From positions 2,790,001-2,854,000 of the forward strand of contig NZ_JALLGW010000001.1 in the NCBI RefSeq assembly GCF_023074835.1: DNA of 64,000 nt. Direction: 5' to 3'. The notes beneath the pieces are model-generated. The model saw only the letters and a list, made by a program, of their open reading frames with translations. It had not been told where the DNA came from and made no database searches. The position numbers and the translations under genes are program-made. Numbering within the stretch: the stretch's first letter is position 1; every line of letters begins with the position of its first letter. Source of the stretch: Halomarina salina. GTDB lineage: Archaea; Halobacteriota; Halobacteria; Halobacteriales; Haloarculaceae. Shown here one piece after another: positions 48,501 to 55,661 of the stretch.

Positions 48501-49022
48501 AACACGGCAGTCCTGGTGATGCAGGCGAACACCGAACTGAACCTCGAAGGCGTACCCGAGTACGACGGGACGCCCGGCTACAACGTCGAGCCCTACGAGG
48601 GCAACAACTTCGTCGACGTCACGTACTACTCGGTGTCGCTCGGCTCGGACGGCATCGGGACGGTCGACGTGACGGTGCCCGACGCCGACGACCAGCAGGC
48701 CTACTTCATGGCCATTGAGAACGACGACGGGTCGACGAGTGCGCCTTCGAACGTCGTCGTCCTCGAACAGGGCCAACCCGACGACAGCGGCCCCGGTCCG
48801 ATTGGCGAGTTCGCAAACGCCCCGGCCGACCCCGACGGTGACGGCCTCTACGAGGACGTCAACGGCGACGGCTCGGTGGACGTTGGCGACGCACAGGCAC
48901 TATTCGCGAACAACGACGACCCGGTCGTCCAGAACAACGTCGACGCGTTCGACTTCAACGGTGACGGCTCGGTAGACGTTGGTGACGCGCAAGCGCTGTT
49001 CGCGAGCATTGGGGGGACCTGA
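42585..49022 (+). CDS. Giant secreted sugar-dehydrogenase/malectin/dockerin protein
   Basis: A 2145-residue protein with a signal peptide (TIAILLSTLIVISTAATGIALA). Domains in order: a PQQ-type sugar/sorbosone dehydrogenase-like propeller (about 82-549, e.g. NPTDLQFGPDGRLYVAQQRG); a Ca-binding Asp-rich stretch (DADGDGFTNGDE); a lectin/laminin-G-like domain (650-875); module A (884-1190, beginning EASVAITPNSGVD); malectin 1 (1205-1379, YRVNVGG); a cadherin-like domain (1385-1474); malectin 2 and cadherin-like 2 (1479-1749); a second module A (1750-2070); and a C-terminal dockerin (2081-2145) with two EF-hand-like DVNGDGSVDVGDAQALF repeats. Malectins bind carbohydrate, and the dockerin should dock onto a cohesin, both of which the next genes offer. 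Confidence 0.85.
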   Translation: MQPPDDWQRQTIAILLSTLIVISTAATGIALAASGVGAAVESGQTHADPTTTEQGNYVGVGSGTSQSTAPISGNGINDFSLIQQTSAIGFESTTLGTNVNNPTDLQFGPDGRLYVAQQRGVIKAFEIERQGPEDYVVTSTETITAINNLQNHNDDGSTNGVPGDRQVTGMLVTGTADDVVLYVTSSDPRSRSSPVSDRSDALDTNSGVLSKLTQDGNSWNHIALVRGLPRSTEKHSTNDLILDEETGNLLISQGGNSGSGAPNDEFTFTPEYAYSAAILSVDVDAVEGMSTKTDTGNVPYKHDLPTLNPSVSQAPDSTPFGGMGGQNMAVWESNSPVQVYATGLRNSYDITQTEDGTLYATDNGVGGGWGAPPVNEGTNSCLNEPVSEGNPEDEDQIHLIEEDGYYGHPNPTRGNPDGAGLYEAESDGAQIGSDDILSGAVPSANPIECDYQEPGSEDGAVETFGMSTNGIHEYTASNFDGAMQGDLLAAGLSGPIFRVQLNSDGTSATDTSEIFTNNAGPLDIEAQGDEDQYPGTVWVADIYGSSINIYEPNDYDGSGAVCDPSDPSGDADGDGFTNGDEQAVGTDPCSSASQPGDWDEDGNPNALDDDDDNDGQPDTSDPFALDPDNGATTQVVTDCPADPEDSAETCLTFSGESLDRTSLFGLGFTGLMTNGQDDYADLYDRSKIQAGGAADIFGIEEVTGDGSAFGSDDDQRQGFQFGMAPPDEPFVVHGEITNGFNGEVPPEYWNYGIFLGTGTQADYTKLVIGSNGGNGGEIEYAVEESNSASNTQLPEDGVIGGTVDLYITVDPTTDPVTVTYEYAIDGGERIEVGTETIPSSWVSGDSMAVGVIPTATGASGTYSANYNELEVELVAESSASDPEASVAITPNSGVDASTFSNDGFQIENTGDVDITSISIDTETTILPDLVYDPAGTAGDGGDKSFELGSESDDVGVVSTADADLFDEPKNGQNSEDGYQRLTVGFTDFQPGETLLFGSDGDPTSIKGSGDAQQTEAGPVSGAELAGATITVQFADGTTETIRTFGDGSAGGSTVVTSADQSTAPTLDVQNVQLDSNALDARHSAATVSETSQTLTLSGPAGATVQVMQANTELNLVDVPEYDGTPGYNVEPYEGNNFVDVTYHTVTLGSDGIGTVDVTVPDADDQQAYFMAAIENDDGTMGAPSNVVVLEQGQPDDGSGDTPTDGEAIYRVNVGGSELAAIDSGAAWESDTNNDPSQYRTSAGSDESQESGPDGDTVTLQSVVPDSTPQDLYQSTRYDPADGSEMQWAFPVQSGETYEIRVYVAETYIDSTYTDEPREYDVTVEGQTVLDNYDMYQELGHDVGSVKTFEVTPTDGTLNLEFLHESENPMIAGLEVVQLSDGGGNTAPTIDPISDQTVTEGDSTTVPATTSDDDGDTVSLSLGQSPDFVSLSNGELTIAPQSGDAANSPYTVEVIADDGTDQTTETFQVTVESSDGGTADGEVVYRVNVGGPELSGSPVWAQDEDGSPSQHLVTTDTSFSDFGGAVDEKASNVPQDVPLDVYNSARYINTDNQQTSQSMDWEFNTQQGATYEVRLYFAEPYFGGSGPAQEGARQFHVDIEGERKLENYDIYADVGFGTGTMKTFTVTSDGTLNVNLVDGAANNPIVSGIEVVQLGDGGGNTAPAIDAISDQTVTEGDSTTVSVTTSDDDGDAVSLSLGQSPEFVSLSNGELTIAPQSGDAANSPYTVEVIADDGTDQTTETFEVAVEVPAGTTPEASVSITPNSGVDATTWDNNAYQIENTGDVEITSISIDTDTTILPDLVYDPYGTAGDGGDKSFQAGSGSDDVGVVSTADADLFDKPKNDANGDDGFQRLTLEFTDFQSGETLTFGSDGDPTSIKGAENDVQSTLAGPVSGAELAGATITVEFADGTTQTVRTFGDGSAGGSTVVTSADQSTAPTLDVEGVSLDSSALDARHSAATVSDTEQTLTVTGRDNTAVLVMQANTELNLEGVPEYDGTPGYNVEPYEGNNFVDVTYYSVSLGSDGIGTVDVTVPDADDQQAYFMAIENDDGSTSAPSNVVVLEQGQPDDSGPGPIGEFANAPADPDGDGLYEDVNGDGSVDVGDAQALFANNDDPVVQNNVDAFDFNGDGSVDVGDAQALFASIGGT

Positions 49023-49155
49023 TCAGTCTCCACGTTATCCCGGATCGGGTGGGTGTCACTCCAGAGGACCACCCCGCCGTCCCGACCTGGGCGACCGCTG
49101 CACGTCACGCAGTGACTCTGACACAAACGAACAACACACAATCCAAACCACAGCA

Positions 49156-51264
49156 ATGACACAAACACATCGAAAAGCGCGTCAGGTACTAGCGCTGATG
49201 CTGGCGGTCACGGTTATCCTATCGACGACCACCGGGTTCGTCGCCGCCGCGACATCGACTGACCTGACGGCTACAATAGCTGGAGACAGCACCGTCGCTC
49301 CCGGTCAGACAGCGACAGTCGAGATCGCGGTCACAGACGTCGATGGCGGCGTCGGTGCTGCGGACTTCGGCGTTGAATTGAGCTCCCCTGGCGTCGCCAC
49401 AATCACGGACGTTTCAGTGGAGAATGCCGGAAGCTCGAACAATGAGGTTGCCAGTGACGGTCAGTCGGCCAATCTGCAGTATGCCTTCGCCGATACCACC
49501 GATACCGGTAGTATCGTTATCGCAGAGGTGACCGTGCAGGCTACTGCCGAGGGGACGACCGACATCGAAATCGGTTCGAGCAGCAACACCGGTAACCTCG
49601 TCGTCTACGACGAGAATGGGGCAGGCTACACAGTCGACTCCGTCGGAAGTGCGACATTGACGGTTGAAAATGTCAATCAGCCCCCCACCGCAGACGCGGG
49701 CGACGACCAGACTGTCGGCGCAGGCGATACCGTGAGCCTCGACGGCTCCGAATCGACGGATCCGAACCCGGAAGACACGCTCGACTACGAGTGGTCCCAG
49801 GTTGGCAATGGGCCGCAGGTGACACTGAGCGACAACATGGTCGACAATCCCACGTTCACCGCCCCAGACGTTACGTCTGCGACCACGCTGACGTTCGAGC
49901 TTCTCGTCACGGACGATGACGGGGACGCGTCGACCGACACGGTCGAAGTGACGGTCCAGCCGCCGGACGCAGCGTTCTACGAACTGTCGAACCTGCAGGC
50001 ACCCGGAAGTGCCACGCAGGGTGATAACATCGACATCTCTATCGATGTCGAGAACACTGGCGGTCAGACAGCCACGAAGAACGTCGAGTTCCGTGTCGAC
50101 ACGGACGATGACGGCTCGATTGCAGATGAGAGCGCGCTCACTTCCGAGAGCGTCCAGCTTGGGCCCGGTGCCTCGACTACTGTCAGCTTCGACGATGTCG
50201 ACACGAGCGGGCTTCCGACAGGCACGCTCACGCACGGTGTCGTGACGGCTGACGACAGCGCGGTTGCACAGATTACAATCGAAGAGCCACCAGAACAGCC
50301 GACCAAGGCAACGACGGTGAGCTTCCAGCCCACCGACGCGTCGACCGCAGTTGGCGTCTCCACCACGTACCAAGTCGTGGTTGACAGCGCCCAAGGTGGC
50401 GTCGGTGCTGGCGAGTTCCGTATTGCTGTCGATGACTCTGCAATCGCGCAGATCACCGATGTGAACGTCCTCGGAAGCGGGTCGACCAGCACAGAACTCG
50501 CGAGTGATGGGTCCTGGGTAGATGTCGACTACGCATTCCGGGACACCCCAGAGACGGGGAGCGTTGTATTTGCGGAGGTGACCGTTGAAGCTACCAGTGC
50601 CGGAACGACCAGTCTCGGCATTGAACCAGCCGCTGGAAACAGTGATGTGCTCCTGTTCGATGAGGAAGGGGCCGGATACACTGTGACCGGTACTAGCGGG
50701 TCGAACCTGGAGGTAGTGGCGGTGGAGTTCCTCGTCGACAACATTGATGCTCCCGAGAAAGCAGCTGTTGGGAGCACAATCAGTGTCAACGGTCAGGTGA
50801 CGAACGACGGAAGTGTCGAGAGTACCCAGCCTGTCGAACTGTACCTCGACACGAACGGAGACGAGATCCTCGAACTCGTCGAGACGAAGCAGGTGACCAT
50901 CGATGCTGGGGAGACAGTCACCGTTTCGTTCGACGTCGACGTGCCCGCTAATGCTCCGTTCGGCGACCACGAGTACGGCATCGTGACATCCGTCAACTCG
51001 GCGACCGGATCCATCGAGTTCACCCCCCCAGCCGTCAGCGAGAATCAGCCTCTACCCGGCGACCTCGACGGTGACGGTCTATTCGAGGACGTGAATGGTG
51101 ATGGTCAGGCAAACGTCGGTGACGCACAGTCGCTCTTCAGTAATCGCGACGATGCCGCCGTCCAGCAGTACGTAGCACAGTACGACTTCAACGACGACGG
51201 TGTCGTGAACGTCGGTGACGCACAGGCACTGTTCTCCCTCATCACAGGGAGCGATGACAGCTAA
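49156..51264 (+). CDS. Secreted scaffold-like protein with two cohesin-like domains and a dockerin
   Basis: A 702-residue protein; ATG 49156 opens a signal peptide (VLALMLAVTVILSTTTGFVAAA), while the longer frame from 48979 is non-coding. Order: cohesin-like 1 (residues about 30-170, VDGGVGAADFGVELSSPGVATITDV); a PKD-type domain (GDDQTVGAGDTVSLDGSEST); a CARDB-like domain; cohesin-like 2 (about 380-520, SAQGGVGAGEFRIAVDDSAIAQITDV); a second CARDB-like domain; and a C-terminal dockerin (DVNGDGQANVGDAQSLF, then DFNDDGVVNVGDAQALF). Having both cohesin and dockerin, it could bridge the giant protein and the stalked protein at 51286. Confidence 0.85.
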   Translation: MTQTHRKARQVLALMLAVTVILSTTTGFVAAATSTDLTATIAGDSTVAPGQTATVEIAVTDVDGGVGAADFGVELSSPGVATITDVSVENAGSSNNEVASDGQSANLQYAFADTTDTGSIVIAEVTVQATAEGTTDIEIGSSSNTGNLVVYDENGAGYTVDSVGSATLTVENVNQPPTADAGDDQTVGAGDTVSLDGSESTDPNPEDTLDYEWSQVGNGPQVTLSDNMVDNPTFTAPDVTSATTLTFELLVTDDDGDASTDTVEVTVQPPDAAFYELSNLQAPGSATQGDNIDISIDVENTGGQTATKNVEFRVDTDDDGSIADESALTSESVQLGPGASTTVSFDDVDTSGLPTGTLTHGVVTADDSAVAQITIEEPPEQPTKATTVSFQPTDASTAVGVSTTYQVVVDSAQGGVGAGEFRIAVDDSAIAQITDVNVLGSGSTSTELASDGSWVDVDYAFRDTPETGSVVFAEVTVEATSAGTTSLGIEPAAGNSDVLLFDEEGAGYTVTGTSGSNLEVVAVEFLVDNIDAPEKAAVGSTISVNGQVTNDGSVESTQPVELYLDTNGDEILELVETKQVTIDAGETVTVSFDVDVPANAPFGDHEYGIVTSVNSATGSIEFTPPAVSENQPLPGDLDGDGLFEDVNGDGQANVGDAQSLFSNRDDAAVQQYVAQYDFNDDGVVNVGDAQALFSLITGSDDS

Positions 51265-51285
51265 CGACAACATATTCGACAATCC

Positions 51286-52671
51286 ATGAAACCAAATCCA
51301 ATGAGGAAGTATCTGAAAGGGGGAAGCATCACGCTCATCGCGGCGATGCTCGTCCTCTCATCGATGATCGCTGGCGGCGTCCTCGCTGCCGGTGGAACAA
51401 CGGTTAGTATCACCCCTGCAACAGAATCGGTAGATGTGGGCGATTCGACGACGGTTCAAGTCGTTGTCGACAATGCGAATGGAGGCGTCGGCGCCGCCGA
51501 AGTCGGACTCGCAATTGGTGATTCGAGTGTGGCCACAATTACTGACGTGTCTGTCCTTGGATCGGGAAGCGAAGTCGTTGATATCGCAGCAGACGGGTCG
51601 TCTGCTGACGTTGAGTACGCCTTCCGGGACACTGCCGCCTCCGGTACGGTCCCAATAATCGAAGTCACCGTTACCGGCGAAGCGGACGGTGAGACGGAGC
51701 TCTCACTCGAAGCCGCTGCCGGAAACGATGGCGTCCTAGTGTTCGACGAGAATGGGATGGGCTACGATGTCACCAGTACGAGTGGCACCACCCTAACGGT
51801 CGGCGAAGGCCCATCTGACGAAACGCCAACCGAAGAGCCAACTGAGGAACCCACTGAAGAACCAACCGAGGAACCAACAACCGAGGAACCAACAACCGAG
51901 GAACCAACGACCGAAGAGCCAACTGAGGAACCCACTGAAGAGCCCACCGAAGAACCCACTGAAGAACCAACCGAGGAACCAACAACCGAGGAACCAACAA
52001 CCGAGGAACCAACGACCGAAGAGCCAACGACTGAGGAACCGACCGAAGAGCCAACGACTGAAGAGCCAACGACCGAGGAACCAACGACTGAGGAACCAAC
52101 GACTGAGGAACCGACCGAGGAACCAACGACTGAGGAACCGACCGAAGAGCCAACGACTGAAGAGCCAACGACCGAGGAACCAACGACCGAGGAACCAACG
52201 ACCGAGGAACCAACGACTGAGGAACCAACGACTGAGGAACCGACCGAGGAACCGGCTGAATACCCCGAGAGCGAGGACACCTACTACCAGGTCGACTTTG
52301 TTGTCGGCGAGCCCAAGAGTCAGGTCGGCCCTGACGCAGGGTTCTACAGCGACGACGAGCGACTCATCAGGTTCGCTCACGGCGTCAACGGTGAACAGAC
52401 CAGCAGTGGATCCGTTCCATCACTCGGAGCGGACGCAGCCGCGTGTCTTGACGCTGAGTACATCACGACCGACGGCGACACCGCTAGCGTCTCGTTCACC
52501 GTCGAAGAGGGCTGTGAACTCACGTTGAGTCTCGTGAGCTACGAGAAGCCTGGTGCAGGCTTCGACCGAAGTGTCACTCAGGAGATGGTCGATGCATCGA
52601 CCAGCACCTTCGGTCCAGGTGAGTACACGCTCACCGTTGACGTGCCGACATCGGACGACGATACGGCCTAG
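51286..52671 (+). CDS. Secreted single-cohesin protein on a Thr-Glu-Glu-Pro stalk
   Basis: A 461-residue protein with a signal peptide (ITLIAAMLVLSSMIAGGVLAA); Met at 51301 is an alternative start. Residues about 35-170 form a cohesin-like domain (VVVDNANGGVGAAEVGLAIGDSSVATITDVSVLGSG) close to those of the preceding gene. Residues about 180-324 are some thirty TEEP/TTEEP units, a rigid, acidic stalk that could span the S-layer. The last 135 residues (YQVDFVVGEPKSQVG to the C-terminal EYTLTVDVP) form a globular domain with two Cys. No sorting signal or C-terminal helix is seen, so cell attachment is uncertain. Confidence 0.85.
   Translation: MKPNPMRKYLKGGSITLIAAMLVLSSMIAGGVLAAGGTTVSITPATESVDVGDSTTVQVVVDNANGGVGAAEVGLAIGDSSVATITDVSVLGSGSEVVDIAADGSSADVEYAFRDTAASGTVPIIEVTVTGEADGETELSLEAAAGNDGVLVFDENGMGYDVTSTSGTTLTVGEGPSDETPTEEPTEEPTEEPTEEPTTEEPTTEEPTTEEPTEEPTEEPTEEPTEEPTEEPTTEEPTTEEPTTEEPTTEEPTEEPTTEEPTTEEPTTEEPTTEEPTEEPTTEEPTEEPTTEEPTTEEPTTEEPTTEEPTTEEPTTEEPTEEPAEYPESEDTYYQVDFVVGEPKSQVGPDAGFYSDDERLIRFAHGVNGEQTSSGSVPSLGADAAACLDAEYITTDGDTASVSFTVEEGCELTLSLVSYEKPGAGFDRSVTQEMVDASTSTFGPGEYTLTVDVPTSDDDTA
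51822..52257 (+). repeat. TEEP/TTEEP-coding tandem repeat
   Basis: Units of 12 and 15 bases coding T-E-E-P or T-T-E-E-P, about thirty in all, inside the stalked cohesin gene. The low-complexity DNA is likely to change length by slippage. Confidence 0.9.
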
Positions 52672-53337
52672 TCAGACGCATCCGAGACAGACGCAGTCGA
52701 GTCTGCGTCACGTCTCGCACCTTCCACCTCGCTAGATGGACCGTCACAAGCCGAAATGGCGGCTCCAACGAGCTTTTTTAATTGCACGTAGGCGCTTCGC
52801 CCCAGTCCAACGAGCGAGCGCAGCGAGGAGAGCGAGGACACAGCACCGTCCTCAATAATGTTCACCCACTGCTCGTATGCGGCCGTGGATATTGACAGCG
52901 GTTTCGGTACTGCTGGCGCTCCCCACGTCGTAGTTGCGTTAGAAATCTTTCACACGCCGGACGGTCCTCTTTCCCCATTTCCAGTTGACTTCAGTCGAAT
53001 AGAGATCGGCAATTACACGTCATACGGCGTTGTCATCCTCCCGCGCCCAAAGTCGCAAGTATTAGCCTAGCAATCGCTATAATTGCCATTATGGCCTGTT
53101 GATAGGAACTGCCACACTGCCGCCAGCCCATCTGTCTGTTTCTGAAGAACAAACTTTCATTATAGATTATATTATATTTAGATTAGTAATGCTATTCAGT
53201 AACTATCTGTCTGAACCTCCTATCGTTAGTATTACCAACCTTTTCTGTCTGGGTAGGTACTCGCCTGCAATACACTAACCGCCCCAATAATGTAGACCAA
53301 CCAGAATTTATACATTTCATGGCGTTGTTCGCGTGGC
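52672..53337. other. Intergenic region after the cohesin/dockerin cluster
   Basis: About 665 bases. A reverse-strand frame near 52890-53060 (DLYSTEVNWKWGKRTVRRVKDF) looks like decayed coding sequence with stops. AT-rich DNA follows to 53335. No gene is called. A T-run (GAGCTTTTTTA near 52770) could end the cohesin transcript. Confidence 0.45.
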
Positions 53338-53658
53338 ATGGGGGGATACGACCCGAATGAGCTGTCGAAAAGCGCTGCGTACACTATACTTGCCGATGAC
53401 CGTCGGCGAATTCTCGTCGGGATACTGCTGGAGGATCAGGGCGAATGGGAAGTAGCAGAACTGACGGCAGAATATGTCGCTCGTACGCGCGACACAGCAG
53501 TTGATCGCCTCACGGACGAGATGACACGAAGGGGAAGAATCGAACTCGAACACGTTCACCTTCCCCGGCTCAACGATCATGGCGTGATCTCATACTCCCA
53601 CCGGCAACCCCTCATCGTCACTGAGAACTCGATTGCAGATTTAGAGCCCTTAGTTTGA
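53338..53658 (+). CDS. Small haloarchaeal winged-helix protein (DUF7344-like)
   Basis: A 106-residue protein: LADDRRRILVGILLEDQGEWEVAELTAEYVARTRD, then RLTDEMTRRGRIELEHVHLPRLNDHGVISY. This helix-helix pattern ending in HLPRLxDxGxIxY is a winged-helix type very common in haloarchaea and is usually a regulator of unknown target. The family label is from memory. Starts 3 bases before a GGGGG run with a TATA-poor leader. Confidence 0.75.
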   Translation: MGGYDPNELSKSAAYTILADDRRRILVGILLEDQGEWEVAELTAEYVARTRDTAVDRLTDEMTRRGRIELEHVHLPRLNDHGVISYSHRQPLIVTENSIADLEPLV

Positions 53659-54060
53659 CGTCCTCCCCACGCTGAAGCGCGAGGATTTCCGACCGCACCG
53701 CAGTGTGGGAATATTAGGGTCTACGCCGCACGCACTTCTCGCGGGGCGAACGCCCCGCTCTCACGGTCGAAGTGGTACACCGAAGGCTGCGTCAACCAGC
53801 CGGTACTCCTATCCTCGCCACGAGGACTCGGAGGTACTTGCTCCAGTTCATGGCGGATATTCTCCGCCCGTCCACATCAGCGTTCGAGACGACACCACAC
53901 GCGTCACACACGCACAACCCACGCTCGACACCATTCGCCTTCCGCGCTCGGCCAGAACACGCTCATGACCTGGATATGCCGCGCTCAACGACCTTCGTGA
54001 CCGAGATGCCTGCCATCTCCGCTTTGTACGTGAGAAACCGCGTGACCCCGAGGTTGTGAA
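53657..54060 (-). pseudogene. IS1341-type tnpB C-terminal remnant with right end
   Basis: Minus-strand frames with stops read TRFLTYKAEMAGISVTKV, GVERGLCVCDACGVVSNADV and RLVDAAFGVPL, matching the zinc-finger and RuvC-III part of the tnpB at 59598. A CCTCCCCACGCTGAAGCGCG right-end-type block at 53660-53690 closes it. The rest of the element is gone. Confidence 0.75.
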
Positions 54061-54074
54061 CTCTTTAGGAGCAC

Positions 54075-54275
54075 CTACGGCGAGAGGGTAATCGTACGGT
54101 CCATCGAAATCGTGACATCGTAGCCGCAGTAGCGGAACGTCACACTCCCCTCTAGTAACGGAGCACCCCGAGGGCATCGAAAGAGGCGATTGAGAGCGTC
54201 TGGATTGAGAACGTCATACAGGAGTACTGGAAGTCGATGAGGTTCACAGCCTTCTGCGGTCGCTATCACGCGCAC
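54075..54275 (-). CDS. HalOD1-like small protein, possibly N-terminally incomplete
   Basis: A frame of 66 residues from a GTG: VIATAEGCEPHRLPVLLYDVLNPDALNRLFRC, then EGSVTFRYCGYDVTISMDRTITL. The LYDVxNPDALxxLF and FxYxGYxVTI patterns are those of the haloarchaeal HalOD1 output domain, also present in the gene at 55371. The frame stays open upstream (ALPRAEHEDEIRDGESAICAVV), so the true start may lie further out. It directly abuts tnpB debris. Confidence 0.6.
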   Translation of the reverse strand: MRVIATAEGCEPHRLPVLLYDVLNPDALNRLFRCPRGAPLLEGSVTFRYCGYDVTISMDRTITLSP

Positions 54276-54462
54276 GACAGCACAAATAGCTGACTCCCCG
54301 TCTCGAATTTCGTCTTCGTGTTCAGCACGCGGTAGCGCGAAGCCTCGGTCCTCAAGCGCGAGCGAAGCGAGCGGTAGGGCCGAGAGGAAGCGCGTTCGAC
54401 TAGCCTTAATACAGGCCCGTGACGTACCCTGTCGTACTGCCGTCCTCGCACACGCCGGGGTC

Positions 54463-54560
54463 GCGAGGAGCCACCAGTAGACTGGCTCCTGTGGTGCGAT
54501 TTCAACGCACCCTGCACTCGGGAACGACGACCGCGAGCGGGTTCGACTCCCGCCCCTCGC
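54463..54560 (+). other. tRNA-like folded segment
   Basis: GCGGG-TTCGACT-CCCGC at 54537-54553 has the exact form of a tRNA T-arm and is followed by CCCTCGC, which can pair with GCGAGGA at 54463. GTGCG-ATTTCAA-CGCAC (54494-54510) resembles an anticodon arm. Total length (98 bases) and D-region do not fit a normal tRNA, so this is not called a tRNA gene. It may be a transposon guide-RNA region or a tRNA remnant. Confidence 0.3.
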
Positions 54561-55083
54561 TTAAGGGCAGAGCGCGAGGACACCGAGAATTATATCGGCG
54601 GGACAATCCATGCGGACGTTCAAAGGCGGGCCTGAAATCCCCCGCCCGAAGCGTGGACGGTAAGAGGAAACCGGGCCGCGCCCACGCATGGGGTCGCGGG
54701 ACACACAATGTCGTTGCGGCAAAAGCCCCGTCCTCAAGGAGTGACTGACTGCCGCAAGGCGGGAGGGAGCGAGTAGGGCGGGGTAGTTTACGCGATACCT
54801 GGTGATTTATACATGAGCATATCCCATTTGAATGGCGAATGTAGTTCTTGTATGAGAGAATAAAAAGGAAAACCGTGCAATGTGAGCAACGACGGCGGTA
54901 TGCGCACAAGAGCGGTGAACTTCATCACAGTAGAGAGAACCAGAAGATTGCTGAGACTCGCAGAATCTGTTCCCTTACCTCACCGCTGAATCCTGAACTT
55001 CTTAGTTCAGTGATTAATTCCGTTTTCTTACTGTCTAATTAGATTAGAAAAATTCAATATCACTTCCGATAAGTATGATCTGT
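54561..55083. other. GC-rich then AT-rich non-coding region
   Basis: 54561-54790 is GC-rich and structured, ending in ACTGCCGCAAGGCGGGAGG, and resembles the 3' end of a decayed IS200/IS605-type element. 54790-55083 is AT-rich with no gene. Confidence 0.4.
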
Positions 55084-55215
55084 ATGTCCGACAACAAGGT
55101 TACAGCGTTCCTCGGCAAGAATCCCAAGATGACCGGCGTCCTGTTCACGATTCTCCTCATCCTCAGTACTGGTGAGGCTTCTGCAGCCTTTGGAAACACG
55201 ATTGCGGGCCCGTAA
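55084..55215 (+). CDS. 43-residue membrane peptide (DUF7503-like)
   Basis: MSDNKVTAFLGKNPKMTGVL is followed by the hydrophobic FTILLILSTGEASAAFG and a short end. N-terminal MSDN, FLxKNPxM and a single helix match a family of very short proteins common in haloarchaea and often found near HalOD1 genes, as here (55371). The family label is from memory. The gene has a clean ATG and TAA. Confidence 0.7.
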   Translation: MSDNKVTAFLGKNPKMTGVLFTILLILSTGEASAAFGNTIAGP

Positions 55216-55335
55216 CGCGTCACATTACCTGAACGAGGATGACGCGGAGACATGCGAGTCACCTCGACTTGGAGGCCAGCGAGACGTCAGCGGCCCCGTG
55301 TGTTCACTCGACGGAATAGCTGGCTACATCGCGCT

Positions 55336-55370
55336 CTGAGGATTCCTCGCGCGTCAGCGCGGGGAAGATG
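55336..55370. repeat. Solo IS200/IS605-type end hairpin
   Basis: GGATTCCTCGCGCGTCAGCG followed by CGGGGAAGATGTCAA repeats the right-end pattern of the IS elements here. It ends at the stop of the HalOD1 gene at 55371. Confidence 0.5.
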
Positions 55371-55661
55371 TCAATATTGGGGCGTCGTCGACTTCGTAGC
55401 GTGTTCCGCGTCCTCGACTGTCACTGACGCACACGAGCTGATGGTGAAGACGAGTCCGCGGAAGTTGAATGACACAGTACCATCGAGAGGAGTGTCGTCC
55501 GCGCGAGCCCCAAAGAGTGCGTCAAGCGCGTCTGGATCCACTACGTCGTACAACCGAGGACCATCGGCTCCGAATAGTCGACTCCACTCTTCCATCAATG
55601 CCTCACCCGGCGTTTCCTGCCTGCTGCGGTCCGTCACTTGGGTCTGCTGTTGTGCGCTCAT
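55371..55661 (-). CDS. HalOD1-domain protein
   Basis: A 96-residue protein: a polar N-terminus, WSRLFGADGPRLYDVVDPDALDALFGARADD, then GTVSFNFRGLVFTISSCASVTVEDAE. The LYDVVDPDALDALF and FxFRGxxFTI core defines the small HalOD1 output-type domain found in many haloarchaeal signalling loci. Partner and signal are unknown. It faces away from the DUF7503-like gene. Confidence 0.75.
   Translation of the reverse strand: MSAQQQTQVTDRSRQETPGEALMEEWSRLFGADGPRLYDVVDPDALDALFGARADDTPLDGTVSFNFRGLVFTISSCASVTVEDAEHATKSTTPQY

Noticed and set aside
49414-50970. 518-residue reverse-strand frame opposite the cohesin gene
   Set aside because: Same artefact of GC skew in codon third positions; no motif and high Arg/Cys content.
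51822-52257. Possible CRISPR array
   Set aside because: The repeats are contiguous 12/15-base codons without unique spacers and lie inside a reading frame.
51762-52280. Long antisense frames of Val-Gly-Ser-Ser and Leu-rich repeats opposite the TEEP stalk
   Set aside because: They are the reverse-strand readings of the TEEP/TTEEP repeat and have no signal, start context or composition of a real haloarchaeal protein.
54463-54560. Complete tRNA gene
   Set aside because: Although the T-arm is perfect, the segment is about 98 bases, the D-arm does not fold normally, and loop position 32 is A. It is therefore listed only as tRNA-like.
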